Source: Helichrysum umbraculigerum (Eukaryota > Streptophyta > Magnoliopsida > Asterales > Asteraceae). From it: DNA of 64,000 nucleotides. The stretch is taken from NCBI GenBank assembly GCA_949592205.1, contig CATIUR010000004.1, forward strand, positions 85,287,337-85,351,336, written 5' to 3'. Positions 44,640 to 56,208 of the stretch are shown piece by piece (the first letter of the stretch is position 1; each line of letters starts with the position of its first letter). Both the position numbers and the translations under genes were made by a program. A model generated the notes under the pieces. It was not told the origin of the DNA. It was given only the letters and a program-made list of their open reading frames with translations, and made no database searches.

Positions 44640-46197
44640 TGATAAACGCTCAAAAGTACTATAATTTAGTAGTATTTTACCCCGATTCTTGGATGTTTCT
44701 ATTGCATTTATTTAAGAATAGATATTGATTTCGTTCATATTTGTAATTAGATGTGGAAATGGAGCGTTTATGAAGAAAGAAATGGAAAACAGTCAATAAA
44801 CGAGCTAAATGATGCATATCTGAAGAATTAAGTGAAGCCGAAGTTGATGAAAAGAATAAAAGAAGAAAAATGAAGAAACCATCTGGAAAATGCATCCATA
44901 CGCCGTATGGAAATCCATACGCCGTATGGATTGCAACAGTGGAGGCCCAGGTTACGCGCACCTGGGCTGGGCTTGAAATCAATCCATACGCCGTATGGAA
45001 ATCCATAAGCCGTATGGATCAAAATCACAGAAGTATAAAAACGCGTAAAAAACCCTAAAATCAGAGTTTTCGAATTGTTTTCGTTTCCAGACGATAGTTT
45101 TCGGTTTTTAGGGTTAGTTTACGAATTTATTTAGCATTTTGGAGGTACAAAGGCTCGGGATTGAAGTTTATTCATTGTGGATCTTTGTAGTTCATCTTTA
45201 TAATTTGATATACTTCTTTTATTTCGATTTCATTGAAGAATTTGATGTTGAGTAAACTGAGTTTTACTGTTTTATGATGAATTGAATATCCAAAGTGATT
45301 GTGTAATTGATTGAACTCGGATTATGATTGTTGAACGATTATTATTGCGTATTGGCTAAGTTATTTAATTGAAAACGGTTATATTACTCATGAATCCTTG
45401 TTTATTGGTAACTGGTAGTTATTAATTCTCAACGTGGTTAATAAGATTGATGAGATTGATTTCCTTTGATTTTATTAATTATTGATGGTTATAATCTTAG
45501 GGTTTTGATCATTACTAAATAGATTAAGTTTGATAGGTTGAGAAAGTAATAATTATTCACTTTAAAATGAACAAGACAATAAGTTAATTATTGGGTATTG
45601 TTGAGTCATACCAATAGAGTTAATTATAATTAGTTGTGAATGTTTAATGCATGATTTAGGGAAAGGCACACAATTGACTGATCATCTTGTGACATTGGAA
45701 CCAGTGTTTTATGTTGGACCCTAGATTGTAGGAATTAATTGGACCCGAACCGTTGGCTAGTTCACATTCAATTTAATATCATTGAAGAATTTGGTGTTAA
45801 GTTGATCTAAAAGAATCACAATTAGATAATCAATACGTAATGAATCGGAAAATATGAATCTGAGTGACATTAATTATACAATTACTTATTCCTTCCATTC
45901 AATATTTATTATTATTTATTTATTATTTTAAATTAAGTTTTTATTTAAGTTTATTTATCTTAATTTAATGTTTTCTAAACAAATGTTCGCACGGAACTAA
46001 AACGCCCCCTTATTTACTGCTTTATAGTTAATTGTTAATTTCTATTTTTAATAAATCCGCCGTTCCCTTTGTTCGAATCTGACTTACCAAATCTATATTT
46101 ACATTTGATCGGGTATTCTTGCCTGGTTGCTTGAAAGTATTTATTAGGTAATTCTAATTATAAATTATAAAACAAGACGCGCTTTCAAGGCACATCA
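44640..46197 (+). repeat. 5' LTR of element C (Athila/Tat-type Ty3/gypsy)
   Basis: A 1558-bp putative LTR beginning TGATAAACGCTC and ending GGCACATCA, with a tRNA-Asp-like PBS 6 nt later. It interrupts the SIRE ORF. It contains four CCATACGCCGTATGG-type palindromes (44896, 44915, 44984, 45003), a GCCCAGGT/ACCTGGGC hairpin (44945-44967) and a TATA box. The matching 3' LTR is not in the window, so the boundaries rest on the termini, the PBS and the broken ORF. Confidence 0.7.
45033..45042 (+). promoter_or_regulatory. Candidate TATA box of element C
   Basis: AGTATAAAAACG follows the last palindrome by about 15 bp, and AAACCCTAAAA follows 10 bp later. The spacing fits a promoter with palindromes just upstream of the TATA box. 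Confidence 0.55.
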
Positions 46198-46203
46198 AGT
46201 TTT

Positions 46204-46221
46204 TGGCGCCATTGCCGGGGA
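46204..46221 (+). other. Primer binding site of element C (tRNA-Asp type)
   Basis: TGGCGCCATTGCCGGGGA: one base away from a perfect complement of the plant tRNA-Asp 3' end used by Athila-type elements. Confidence 0.82.
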
Positions 46222-46404
46222 GCGGTTGCGTTGTTTATTTAAATAGGAATTATTAATTGTAAATTCTTTTTATTTTTAAATTGGTTAAATAGATTTTTGT
46301 AAATTTGTTTAAGTAGATTGATTTATCGTGATTAAAAGTTGTTTTTCATTAACTGGTTGAAACTAATTATCCTTTAATTGGTTAAACTTTTGGGGATTTA
46401 GTTT

Positions 46405-46436
46405 CAACCGGCGGATGGAGATCCATCCGCCGGTTG
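46405..46436. repeat. 14-bp palindrome in leader of element C
   Basis: CAACCGGCGGATGG, loop AGAT, CCATCCGCCGGTTG. The right arm is a variant of the CCATACGCCGTATGG word in the LTR, with the differing bases matched on the left arm. Confidence 0.85.
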
Positions 46437-46558
46437 GAGTTCCATTTATGTAATATTGTATATGTTATTTAGTTTTTGATTATTTTGTTTGAACTAACTT
46501 GTTTTTCGTTAGTGGTATTTTGTATTTCAGATTTATTTTTATTTAGGTTTATAATCCA

Positions 46559-47770
46559 ATGGCGAGAAGCTTTAAAAGTGATGCAAACGATAATAACATG
46601 GTTAAGAGAGATCAGTCTGCTAAATCTGATGCTAGTTCCACTGAGATAGTGCCTCCCTATACTCACTTAGGCCGCATTCCCGTTCCTATTGTTTCATCTT
46701 GTCAGGGGTTGCTATCGGCACTTGAGGAGTTTAGAGGAGATATCCCCTTCAGTTCAGAGATTATTAGGAGGTCCACAGTTGATTTTACTGATAATCAACA
46801 GGCATTGGTTGATGATGTGTTAGAGGCAGTTTTGATTGAGAGTCAGTATGGGATTGATAGGCAATTCTATATTGCCCTTACTACTTTTGTGGAATCTCTA
46901 GAAATTAGGATTAAGGAGGAAGAGAAATACTACACTGCTCAGAAGAAAAGATACACGGAGATTTATGAGATTCTGAGGCATTCTGCATTTCCATACTCGG
47001 CAAATCAAACCGCGTGTCTTGGTCGTATGATTAGGGCTTTGTATGAGATAACTGGTCATCCTAGTGCAGAAGCAGATAAAGAATTAAGGTTTGGGTTAAG
47101 CTAATTGGTTCGATTGCTACATTCAGATGACCATTTGACGGATATTACACCTCATCGATTCATAGTGATGCATACTATTCATTACTATCTTCAAGAAATG
47201 GTGACGAAAGTGGATCATTTAACTAAGGAAGAATTAGATAGGCCTCATCCGGATTTCATTCATCCGCATAGTGAGATTGATTTGGCTAGTTACTTGGGAA
47301 TTCACTTAGATGTTCTGATTGACAAGAGTAAGGTCTCAACCCCTTGGGAACATTTCAATCACGGAATGGTGGAGATTTATACTAAGCTGGTTAATATTTT
47401 CAAACATTCGGGGCTAGACCTTAGCAATAGACTAGAGGTAGTTCTTCAAAAGATAGAAAGACGAGTGAGGTGCTTGAGGAAAAGTCTCTTGATGAGGAAC
47501 CATTATGGAATAATTGAGGCATGTTTGGACTTTATAAGTGAGTTAGAGGAAAACCATCCTGAACGTGAGTACAAGTTGGAAGATGATGAATTGGTGTTGG
47601 CACCTGAGGGAGTAAATAATAGGGCAATTAATGAAATCAGTTGGGACTTGGTTTATCTTCAGCACGTGGTTAATGAACACTTGGCTAATTTTCCAAGTTT
47701 TGGTCATGGAGTTGAGAACGTCATTCCCATAATCACTGAGCGTTTCCTTGCTCTCTATCCTAAACAGTGA
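46559..47770 (+). pseudogene. Unidentified ORF of element C, one in-frame stop
   Basis: Starts ATGGCGAGAAGC. 181 codons run to a TAA at 47102-47104, and the same frame then continues open for 222 codons to the TGA at 47768-47770. Together this is a 404-position frame with one stop. The product is mostly alpha-helical and charged, with no Cys/His knuckle, no capsid motif and no polymerase motif. Its position after the leader of an Ogre/Tat/Athila-type element fits either gag or the extra ORF1 known upstream of gag in Tat/Ogre elements. I cannot decide. The single stop could be a mutation or, less likely, a readthrough site. Confidence 0.6.
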
Positions 47771-48304
47771 TTCTAATCATCTCTTTTATTTCTTATGCTA
47801 TTGGATTACTTCTGACATTTTGGTTATTTCTTATTATGTTTGACTTTGTTTATTTTGGATTTTATTATTGTTGGTGTGTTTGGATTTTGAACATTTAATT
47901 AGTATGTGTGTTTGGTTTTTAATATTATTTATTTCATGTAGGTTTGTTAATTTTTGTTATTTATTTATATAGTGTAGAATTATGAATATTTTGAAGCCGT
48001 GATTATCCTCCAGGTTTGGTATTTAATATTATTGAATAAGTGTTGGATTTTGGTTAAAAAATGGTTTGAAAAACATTTTTGAAAAATTCTGATTTTTCAA
48101 TCCATACGCCGTATGGAATCCATACGCCGTAATGATTGGTTTGGGCCACTGGGCCGAGCGTTTGACTGGGTTAACTGAAGTTGACTTGGGCCTTTTTAAT
48201 CCATACGCCGTATGGAATCCATACGCCGTATGGATCAAAAAGAGGCAAAATCGCCAGCAGCCTCCTTTCTTCCTCATTGGAAACCTAAACCCACCATCAC
48301 CAAT
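47771..48304 (+). other. Element C downstream region with second palindrome set
   Basis: After AT-rich DNA come CCATACGCCGTATGG copies at 48102, 48120 (imperfect), 48201 and 48219, then a CT-rich, leader-like sequence (48250-48304). The latter is interrupted by element D and resumes at 59083. This resembles a second promoter-like block inside element C or in a neighbouring related element. Confidence 0.5.
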
Positions 48305-51177
48305 TGTGACACCCGACCAATTAGGGCTAGTATTAGTGCCTAATCATAAGTGTTAGTACATGTAATTAGGGTTAATTATGTGTATCATTATGTGTATTGA
48401 TATATTATTATATATGCACACGTATGCGATTTGTTTAAATCGTACATTTCACTATCGGATGAATTCCGACACATTATAAATGCGGACGTTGGTGAACAAA
48501 ATATTAAATAATATGAAATTATTTAATAAACTCATAAACTTATAGATATTATGTTGATAATATTTAACATGTAAAACCTATCGTATAAAGTATCACAAAC
48601 GCGACGAAAATGCGCGGAACGCGCCCGACAACCGAATGTGAACCAAAATATATTTTATAAGTTTAAAATATATCATTTCAAGTAAAACTTTCATTTAAAA
48701 TATCGTGTCTTAAAACGATAACAAAAATGTCTAGTTTAAACGTTACGTGATTAAACCTTCGTAAAACAAACATGTAAATCGAGGCCGATAAATAAACGGA
48801 AAATTTTTATTAATGTTTTTAAGTATTTTAATAAATATTTCAATCAAAAATATCGAGATTTAAATCGTTATCTAAAACGCAAGTATTAAACGTTTAACGT
48901 CTGAATAAACGTCGAAACGAACGAGGAAACGAACACCGCACGGAGCACAAATTGTGGGATTAAAAATTTGGAGACCCACACTTGAGTGGGCCCCCTTAAA
49001 ATCTGCAGCCCCCACCCCACAAACCCACCACTCTTGCACCATGCAAAACCTCATGATTAGATTCCTAAACCCCATCCACTCCAAATTCATGCAATGACAC
49101 ATTTTCCTTTCATTTCTCACTTTACACTCAAAAATCCACCCACATATTCTCTCAAAATTCTGGAGAAAACTCAGACCATATTCATCCATAAACATCACCA
49201 TTTCAAGTGGAGAAAGAAGAATCAAGCAAAGGAAGAGCAAGGAGGAATCAAGAGCAAGCTCATCATCATCTTCATCATCTATATCTTTTCACCATCTTAT
49301 TTTTGTAAGAACCAACACTTCCTCTCTCTAAAATATACTTGCATGTTACTGATTTTGATGTTTAGTGAATCATCTAACCATGTTATGTCCAAATATAAGC
49401 TTAAAAATCGTTTTTGTATAATATATATGAACATGCAGAAATCTGTCTTCAAAAGGTCAGTGTACAAAAACGGCCATAACTTGAGTTCTACTAAGAATTA
49501 GACAACGATTTTTTTTAAAAAGTTGCGTATTGAATATAGCTACAACTTTCGTGTTTTACACTTTTTCCAGATCCGTACATATTTTTGGTTATAAACTGAT
49601 CTTTGCGACTGGTCTACATGTGTTCGAAAACCGAGTACGGTTCTTTCGCGGAATTAATTACCCATCTATATGAACTTGATAATTGTTGTAATAATCACGT
49701 TAGGTTCTGGACACACACATGAACATCTGGTAAAAATCTTGGAATCTAATTCGGACTAGAACACGTTAAAATCGAGTGGCGAAATGAACCGAAATAAACC
49801 GAAAAACACATTTTGGGACTGTTTTTGACATAAACATAAAACCGACACTTCGGGCCGACCATAAAACGTACCGACAACTTTATAAGTCTTAGTTAACTAT
49901 TTTAAGAATTGTGTAAAAGTTTTGGGTCAAACCGAACACGTTTGACCAAGTCAACCGAAACGAGCCTCGGTACGAAAAATGTGAAACTTTAGATTTTTGC
50001 TCGAAACAATTGTTTTAGGTGTTTTACTATGAAACTTGAACAAAAACGATGCTACGATATTTACGGATAACGATACATGTATTGAAACACTTAAACAAAT
50101 ACGTACACTTTTACAAGTCAATAAATGAAACAAACAAAACAATAATACTTTGGGAACTATTATTACAAACCACCACCAACGGGCCGTATATGTTTTCAAA
50201 AACACCAACAAACAAACCAATGTATTTGGACATAACTAGTTGAGGGAACAACTAGCATAGATGATATGTTGAGACATCTAATCATTAAAACCTTGCGCGT
50301 TTAGGACGCCCAGCAGGTTTCGATCGTTGGAGACGACATCATTTCCCTTGTACACCATCATTAGTGCTTGATAGCATCTCATCAGACTCAGGTGAGTCTC
50401 ATAGCCCCTATTTTACTGTTTTTACTCTAGGGGTGAGAATACATGCATGTTTTGTTTTACATGTGAACGCAAGTATCAAATATCGCTATATTCTGTATGA
50501 GTTAATCATCTAATCATCATAAGTCCTCATTAGCATAGTTTGGTAATACTTTGTAGCGTGAATGTTAGTGTATGGTACCATATGGGACTGACAATCCCTG
50601 TCCGGGTCAGCAAGCACTGACTTGTCAAAACGGACGCATTATCATTTGTTCATACGTGTGTTGATTAGGCATACGCATAGAGGCACCCTCGCTCAGGCAC
50701 TTAATTGTGATCCTGACACCTTAGTTAAGCTCAGACTATGTGCTCATGGCAGTTATATATATCATTTACTTATTTGTTTAATTACAAGTTATTACACTCA
50801 AATCTTGCGGTTCATACATTATACTTTATCATTAAACATGTGAGCTCACCAGCGTAAGCTGACCAATTTAGCGTGTATTCTCAGGTTCGCAGCAGCAGTA
50901 GGTCTGCTCACTCAGGATGCCCATTAGCTCGAGTCTCATGCAAACATCAGGAGATTATCATGCATTACTATATTTTGTATAAATTAGTTATGACATAGAA
51001 TCTCTTACATTAATTCGAGCTTTTGTAAACTATTATAACAGTGTAAGACTTTTATAATAATCAATGTATTGTAAACGACGCATATAGAGTCGTTCATTAT
51101 ATCTTATGTGCTATTGATATTTGATTAGTCGCGCCCCGATCCGAATCGCTTCCGCATCATAATCTGGGGGTGCGACA
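48305..51177 (+). repeat. 5' LTR of element D
   Basis: TGTGACACCCGACC...GGGGGTGCGACA. A CT-rich leader-like stretch lies at 49090-49340. It has fewer hairpins than A, B and E; examples are GTCAG/CTGAC near 50606 and CAGC, GTAA, GCTG near 50850. It lacks the GCGAC palindrome cluster. Confidence 0.93.
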
Positions 51178-51180
51178 GAT

Positions 51181-51193
51181 TGGTATCAGAGCC
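51181..51193 (+). other. Primer binding site of element D (initiator tRNA-Met)
   Basis: TGGTATCAGAGCC, 3 nt after the LTR end. Confidence 0.92.
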
Positions 51194-51919
51194 TAAGGTT
51201 ATAGTGAACTAGGTTGCATTTAGTGGGCCTAGACTATGACCGTTAGGCAGTATTCCTTATTAGGTATAACTGGTTCAGTGATTACATCATACGAGTTTAA
51301 TTTAACATAGCCTAGCTAACTATGTACAATTAAATGAATACGATGTGAAATCTGAAAGGGGTTTTGTTGAACAGGAATGCACTAGTTGACTCTGACCACG
51401 AGAGAAATCGGGACTTATACTTGTTTTGTGCTAGACACACACTAGGCTATTATGTGATATAGGTGTATATACATACATAGGCCTCACATACGTACTACTC
51501 TATCGGCTATTATATGTATTGTAGGTATATATGAATAGGCCTTACCCGCGTACGACTCTCTACGTTATTATATATATCGAATATATATATAGACTTTACA
51601 AGATAATCACTCGTTAATGCTCACGTCATCGAAGCTGACACGTCTTACTACTATCATATCACTAGATATAAAGAACGAGACTTGTTCTCATCTACCACCG
51701 TCTATCTATTTATATACGTGTAAAGAATAACTACACGTCTCGCTGTACCGTCACGTACACACTTGAAAGATATCGCTTCGCATTCTTTCCACCATATTAT
51801 CCTTCGGGATCGCGATCAAAACGTACTACTAGGAAAACTGCTACACTTTAGGCTATATTATATGATATGATATGATTATGAATATAGGCCTCACTTGTTA
51901 AATGCTCTTGCCATAGAAG
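51194..51919 (+). other. Leader of element D
   Basis: The first ~170 bp match the leader of element B (32350-32520) closely. The rest is a looser region with repeated words such as TATTATATG and TATAGGCCT. No coding sequence. Confidence 0.75.
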
Positions 51920-52492
51920 ATGGCTGACTCATCATCTAGACAAACTACACGTACTTCATCGTCTATCTCTCTCTCACGTCGCAGCCACTCAGAAGCACTC
52001 GTGGCTAGACGCACTATTAGCTCATATCGAGCCAGACCATATCACAACCCAGCCGTCACAGAAAACGTATTTGCGATAGATCGCCATCGAGTTCTTGCAC
52101 GTCAGTGGAGCAGGTTACCAACGGCTGTTGCTACATGGAGAATCGAGAAAAACGTTGAAATCCCTGCTGATGTTGGAAGATACTCAGCTATGGATCTTTT
52201 CCCTTATACTCAAGAACCGACACATCTCACCATGCTTGTGTTAACTGCCCGCATGCATCGTCACGAATGCAGGTTACAATACTTGGAAATCGAACAACAC
52301 GAAACTCATTCAAATTGGATGGAACTAGCTCAAGGCCGCATCACTCAGATGTACTTGGATCAGGAAGACATCTCCGAAACTATCCATCATACTCACGATC
52401 AAATGGAGGAAACCACCGCAACCACGGAGAGCGTTCATGATCAAGTAATTAGTAATCGAAACAAAATCTTGCACATACAAGGACTCCTCTAA
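51920..52492 (+). pseudogene. Gag N-terminal fragment of element D
   Basis: 190 codons from ATG 51920, Ser/Arg-rich at the start, then helical and Glu/Gln/His-rich with heptad-like spacing. It ends at a TAA. By position it is the N-terminal (matrix-like) part of Gag. Just after it, in another frame (about 52515-52556), the start of the capsid domain is recognisable as GTEGAIGLLRRME, and the rest of the capsid (roughly 150-200 residues in A and B) is missing. So gag has a large internal deletion plus frame breaks and cannot make a normal particle. Confidence 0.75.
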
Positions 52493-52689
52493 CTGTAAGT
52501 CTAAAAATTTCAAAGGGCACTGAAGGTGCTATTGGGTTGTTACGTAGGATGGAAATAACTTTGGTTTTAACAAAAGAAAGTAGTCTGGGAACCCCAATCA
52601 AAATCAACCATCATCGAAAAGGTCTGATACTGTTGAGGCCTACACCTCTGGTTCAGAATCTTAAAAGAGCTATTCAGGGAATGGACCCT

Positions 52690-53615
52690 TCTGTTCAAAG
52701 TGCCGCAGACATCATGAAGGTCCTTGCGGTACTCCATGTGGAAAATGTCAAAGGTATGGGCATCTGGCCAAAGACTGCAGATCTACCAATGCCAACACCG
52801 CCACTGACAAACCTAAGTCCTGCTATGAGTGTGGAGACACAGGGCACTTTAGGAATGAGTGCCCAAAGTTGAAGAACAAGGGCAACAACACTGCTAAAGG
52901 AAGAGCTTTCGTGCTGAACTCCAAGGAAGCCCGTCAGGACCAGAATGTGGTCTCGGATGATAAGTACATGGTAGAGTTAGCTAATGATAAACTCATAGAG
53001 ACCGATAGTGTAATCCCAAATTGCACTTTAAACTTAGCCGACGAGTTCTTCACCATTGATCTCATTCCTGTTGAGATTGGAAGTTTCGACGACATTGTTG
53101 GCATGGATTGGTTGTCCAAGCACCGCACTGAAGTTATCTGCTACAATAAAGTTGTCAGCATTCCTCTCGTCACCGGTAGTACTTTGGTCATACAAGGGGA
53201 GACCGGTGGGACGAGATTGAATATCATATCATGCATGAAAACCGGCAAATACCTGAGAAAAGGTTATCAGGCAATCCTCGCGCACAATATGGAGAAAAAG
53301 TCGGAAGAGAAGCGACTTAAAGATGTGCCCATCGTTAGAGACTTTCCAGAAGTCTTTCCCAAAGACTTGCCTGGTCTACCACCACCGAGAAAAGTTGAGT
53401 TCTCAATCGACCTCGTGCCCAGGGCAGCACCCATTGCACGAGCACCTTATCGCTTTGCCCCATCCGAATTGCAGAAGTTGTCCACTCAATTACAGAAACT
53501 TCTGGACAAAAGATTTATTAGACCGAGTTCTTTACCTTGGGGAGCTCCGGTCCTGTTTGTGAAAAAAAAAGGACGGTTCATTCAGGATGTGTATCGACTA
53601 CAGAGAGTTGAATAA
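52690..53615 (+). pseudogene. Gag zinc knuckles and protease region of element D
   Basis: Frame-3 open stretch. It starts in the Cys/His module (CSKCRRHHEG, then CGKCQRYGHLAKDC) and a CCHC knuckle (CYECGDTGHFRNEC, about 52821-52862). It then runs through a linker (RAFVLNSKEA) into the protease half-domain: the segment around FFTIDLIPVEIGSFD and VGMDWLSKH is the usual C-terminal part, but the canonical catalytic DSG/DTG motif upstream is not seen, so protease is probably partly deleted. It continues into the N-terminal RT region (PEVFPKDLPGLPP) and breaks at a run of nine A followed by GG near 53561-53571. Confidence 0.78.
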
Positions 53616-56175
53616 ATTAACCATCAAGAACCGTTACCCACTCCCTCGTATTGATGACCTATTCGACCAACTTCAAGGGTCAAGTTTCTATTCGAAGATA
53701 GATCTACGATCAGGTTATCATCAGTTACGAGTTCGTGACATCGACATCCCAAAGACTGCCTTTCGAACTCGCTATGGGCATTACGAGTTCCAAGTGATGC
53801 CATTTGGTTTGACAAACGCACCGGCTGTATTCATGGATCTTATGAACCGAGTGTGCAAACCATATCTCGACAAGTTTGTCATTGTCTTCATCGATGACAT
53901 TCTCATCTACTCGCGCAATGAACAGGAACACACGCAACATCTCAAAGTCCTTCTAGAACTTCTTAGACACGAAGAGTTATATGCTAAATTCTCCAAGTGT
54001 GAGTTCTGGATGCAAATCGTTCAATTCCTTGGTCATGTGATTGACAGTCAGGGAATTCACGTAGATCCATCAAAGATTGAGGCTATCAAATGCTGGCAAG
54101 CACCTACAACTCCGACCAAAGTACGCCAATTCTTAGGTCTGGTAGGTTACTATCGACGCTTCATTGAGAATTTCTCCAAAATAGCCCAACCTCTCACGAC
54201 ACTGACTCAGAAGGAAAAGAAGTTCAATTGGACTGATAAGCAGGAGTCAGCATTTCAGCTATTGAAACAAAAGCTTTGCAGCGCACCCATTCTATCATTA
54301 CCCGAAGGCAACGATGACTTCGTGGTATACTGCGATGCCTCACACCAAGGTCTTGGTTGCGTTTTGATGCAACGGGACAAGGTTATTCCTTACGCCTCCC
54401 GACAGCTCAAAGTTCACGAGAAGAACTACACCACTCATGATCTCGAATTAGGAGCCGTAGTGTTTGCACTCAAAATCTGGAGACACTATCTGTATGGCAC
54501 AAAATGTACCATCTTCACCGATCATAAAAGCCTTCAGCATATATTCGATCAGAAGGATCTCAACATGAGGCAACGTCGTTGGGTCGAGTTACTCACCGAT
54601 TATGATTGCGAGATCAAATACCATCCGGGCAAAGCAAATGTTGTTGCCAACACCCTCAGTCGAAAAGAACGTTCAAAACCACTTCGAGTCCGAGCCCTCG
54701 GCATGATCATTCATAATGACTTCATCATTCAAATCCTCACCGCTCAACTTGAAGCATTGAAACCCGAAAATCTGAAAAATGAGGCCTTGCGCAACATGGA
54801 GAAACAGTTCGAAACCAAACCCAACGGGGTCAAGTACTTCGCGAACCGGATCTGGCTGGCCTACTTCGGAAACCTTCGAGACTTGGTGATGGATGAAGCT
54901 CACAAGTCCAAATACTTTATACATCCTGGATCGGACAAAATGTATCATGGTATCAAGGGATTGTACTGGTGGCCAAACATGAAAGCAGAGATCGCTACAT
55001 ACGTCAGCAAGTGCCTCACATGTTCTAAAGTCAAAGCTGAATATCAGAAATCCTCCGGTCTGCTGCAACAACCGGACATTCCTGAGTGGAAATGGGAGCA
55101 AATCGCTATGGATTTCATCACTAAACTCCCAAAAACATCAAGCGGTTGCGATACCATTTGGGTGATCGTTGATCGTCTCACCAAATCTGCACATTTCCTC
55201 GCTATCAAAGAAACTGATAAAATGGAACGCCTCACACGAATCTATTTGAAGGAGATCGTATCCCGACACGGCGTTCCTACCTCGATTATCTCCGACAGAG
55301 ATAGTCGTTTCACTTCTCAGTTCTGGAGATCATTGCAGAAATTCTTAGGTACTCGTCTGGATATGAGTACAGCCTATCATCCACAAACCGATGGCCAAAG
55401 TGAAAGGACAATTCTAACACTGGAAGATATGCTACGCGCCTGCGTAATTGACTTCGGTGCAAATTGGGAACATCATCTGCCATTGTGCGAATTCTCGTAC
55501 AACAACAGCTATCATACCAGTATTTGAGCTGCGCCATTCGAGGCACTGTACGGTCGTAAGTGCTGGTCACCTATCTGTTGGACCGAAGTGGGAGACAGCC
55601 AACTCACTGGTCCTGAAATCATTCATGAAACGACCGAGAAGATCGTTGGTATCCAGCAACGGCTGAAGGCCGCACGTGATCGTCAGAAGAGTTATTCTGA
55701 CGTGAGACGAAAGCATCTCGAGTTTCAGGTTGGGGATCAAGTATTACTCAAAGTATCACCTTGGAAAGGTGTCATCCGTTTCAGCAAGCGTGGGAAATTG
55801 AATCCTAGATACGTTGGACCTTTTGAGATCCTTGAAAGGATTGGTCCAGTCGCATATCGATTGCAGCTACCTCCCGAGCTTAGTAACGTGCATCCCACAT
55901 TCCACATTTCTAATCTTAAGAAATGTTTGTCCGATGAGACACTCATTATCCCTCTCGAGGAGATTCAAATCGACGACAGACTTCATTTTGTCGAGACACC
56001 AGTGGAGATCATGGACCGTGAAGTCAAACAGCTTAAACAAAGTCGTATCCCTATCGTTAGAGTTCGGTGGAATTCGCGACGTGGTCCGGAATTCACCTGG
56101 GAACGGGAAGACCAAATGCGACTCAAATACCCACAACTTTTCACAGACTCTCCTCATACGACAACTCAGAGCTAA
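53587..56175 (+). pseudogene. RT, RNase H, integrase and chromodomain of element D, one stop
   Basis: One frame from 53587 to 56175, interrupted by a TGA at 55525-55527. [11 protein letters not shown] and FIDDILIYS active-site motifs. RNase [11 protein letters not shown] and the ELGAV motif, but the late motif reads VVANTLSR where an Asp is expected, so a catalytic residue seems lost. Integrase: HX4H zinc site (residues HPGSDKMYH region) with CLTC, then the D,D-35-E core ([27 protein letters not shown]). After the stop: the GPY/F-type region ([11 protein letters not shown]) and a chromodomain-like end ([19 protein letters not shown]), which points to the Tekay/Del chromovirus lineage. The stop falls just after the integrase core. 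Confidence 0.88.
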
Positions 56176-56208
56176 TTTCGGGACGAAATTCTCTTAACAA
56201 GGGGAGAA
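56174..56208 (+). promoter_or_regulatory. Pre-PPT hairpin and polypurine tract of element D
   Basis: AATTTCG, GGA, CGAAATT (56174-56190), then AAGGGGAGAA (56199-56208) abutting the 3' LTR at 56209. Same arrangement as elements A, B and E. The pol stop at 56175 overlaps the hairpin start. Confidence 0.82.

Noticed and set aside
44828..45058. Frames reading IHTAYGF or NPYAVW repeats (also near 48029-48356)
   Set aside because: Produced by the CCATACGCCGTATGG palindromes. They lie in a promoter-like LTR region, not in a gene.
45043..45060. AAACCCTAAAA as telomere-type repeat
   Set aside because: Single copy downstream of a TATA box. At most a telo-box-like promoter element, not telomeric DNA.
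49094..49501. 135-codon frame in the element D LTR, repeated at 56998-57405
   Set aside because: Lies in the LTR leader, varies between the two copies at stops and homopolymers, and has no domain.
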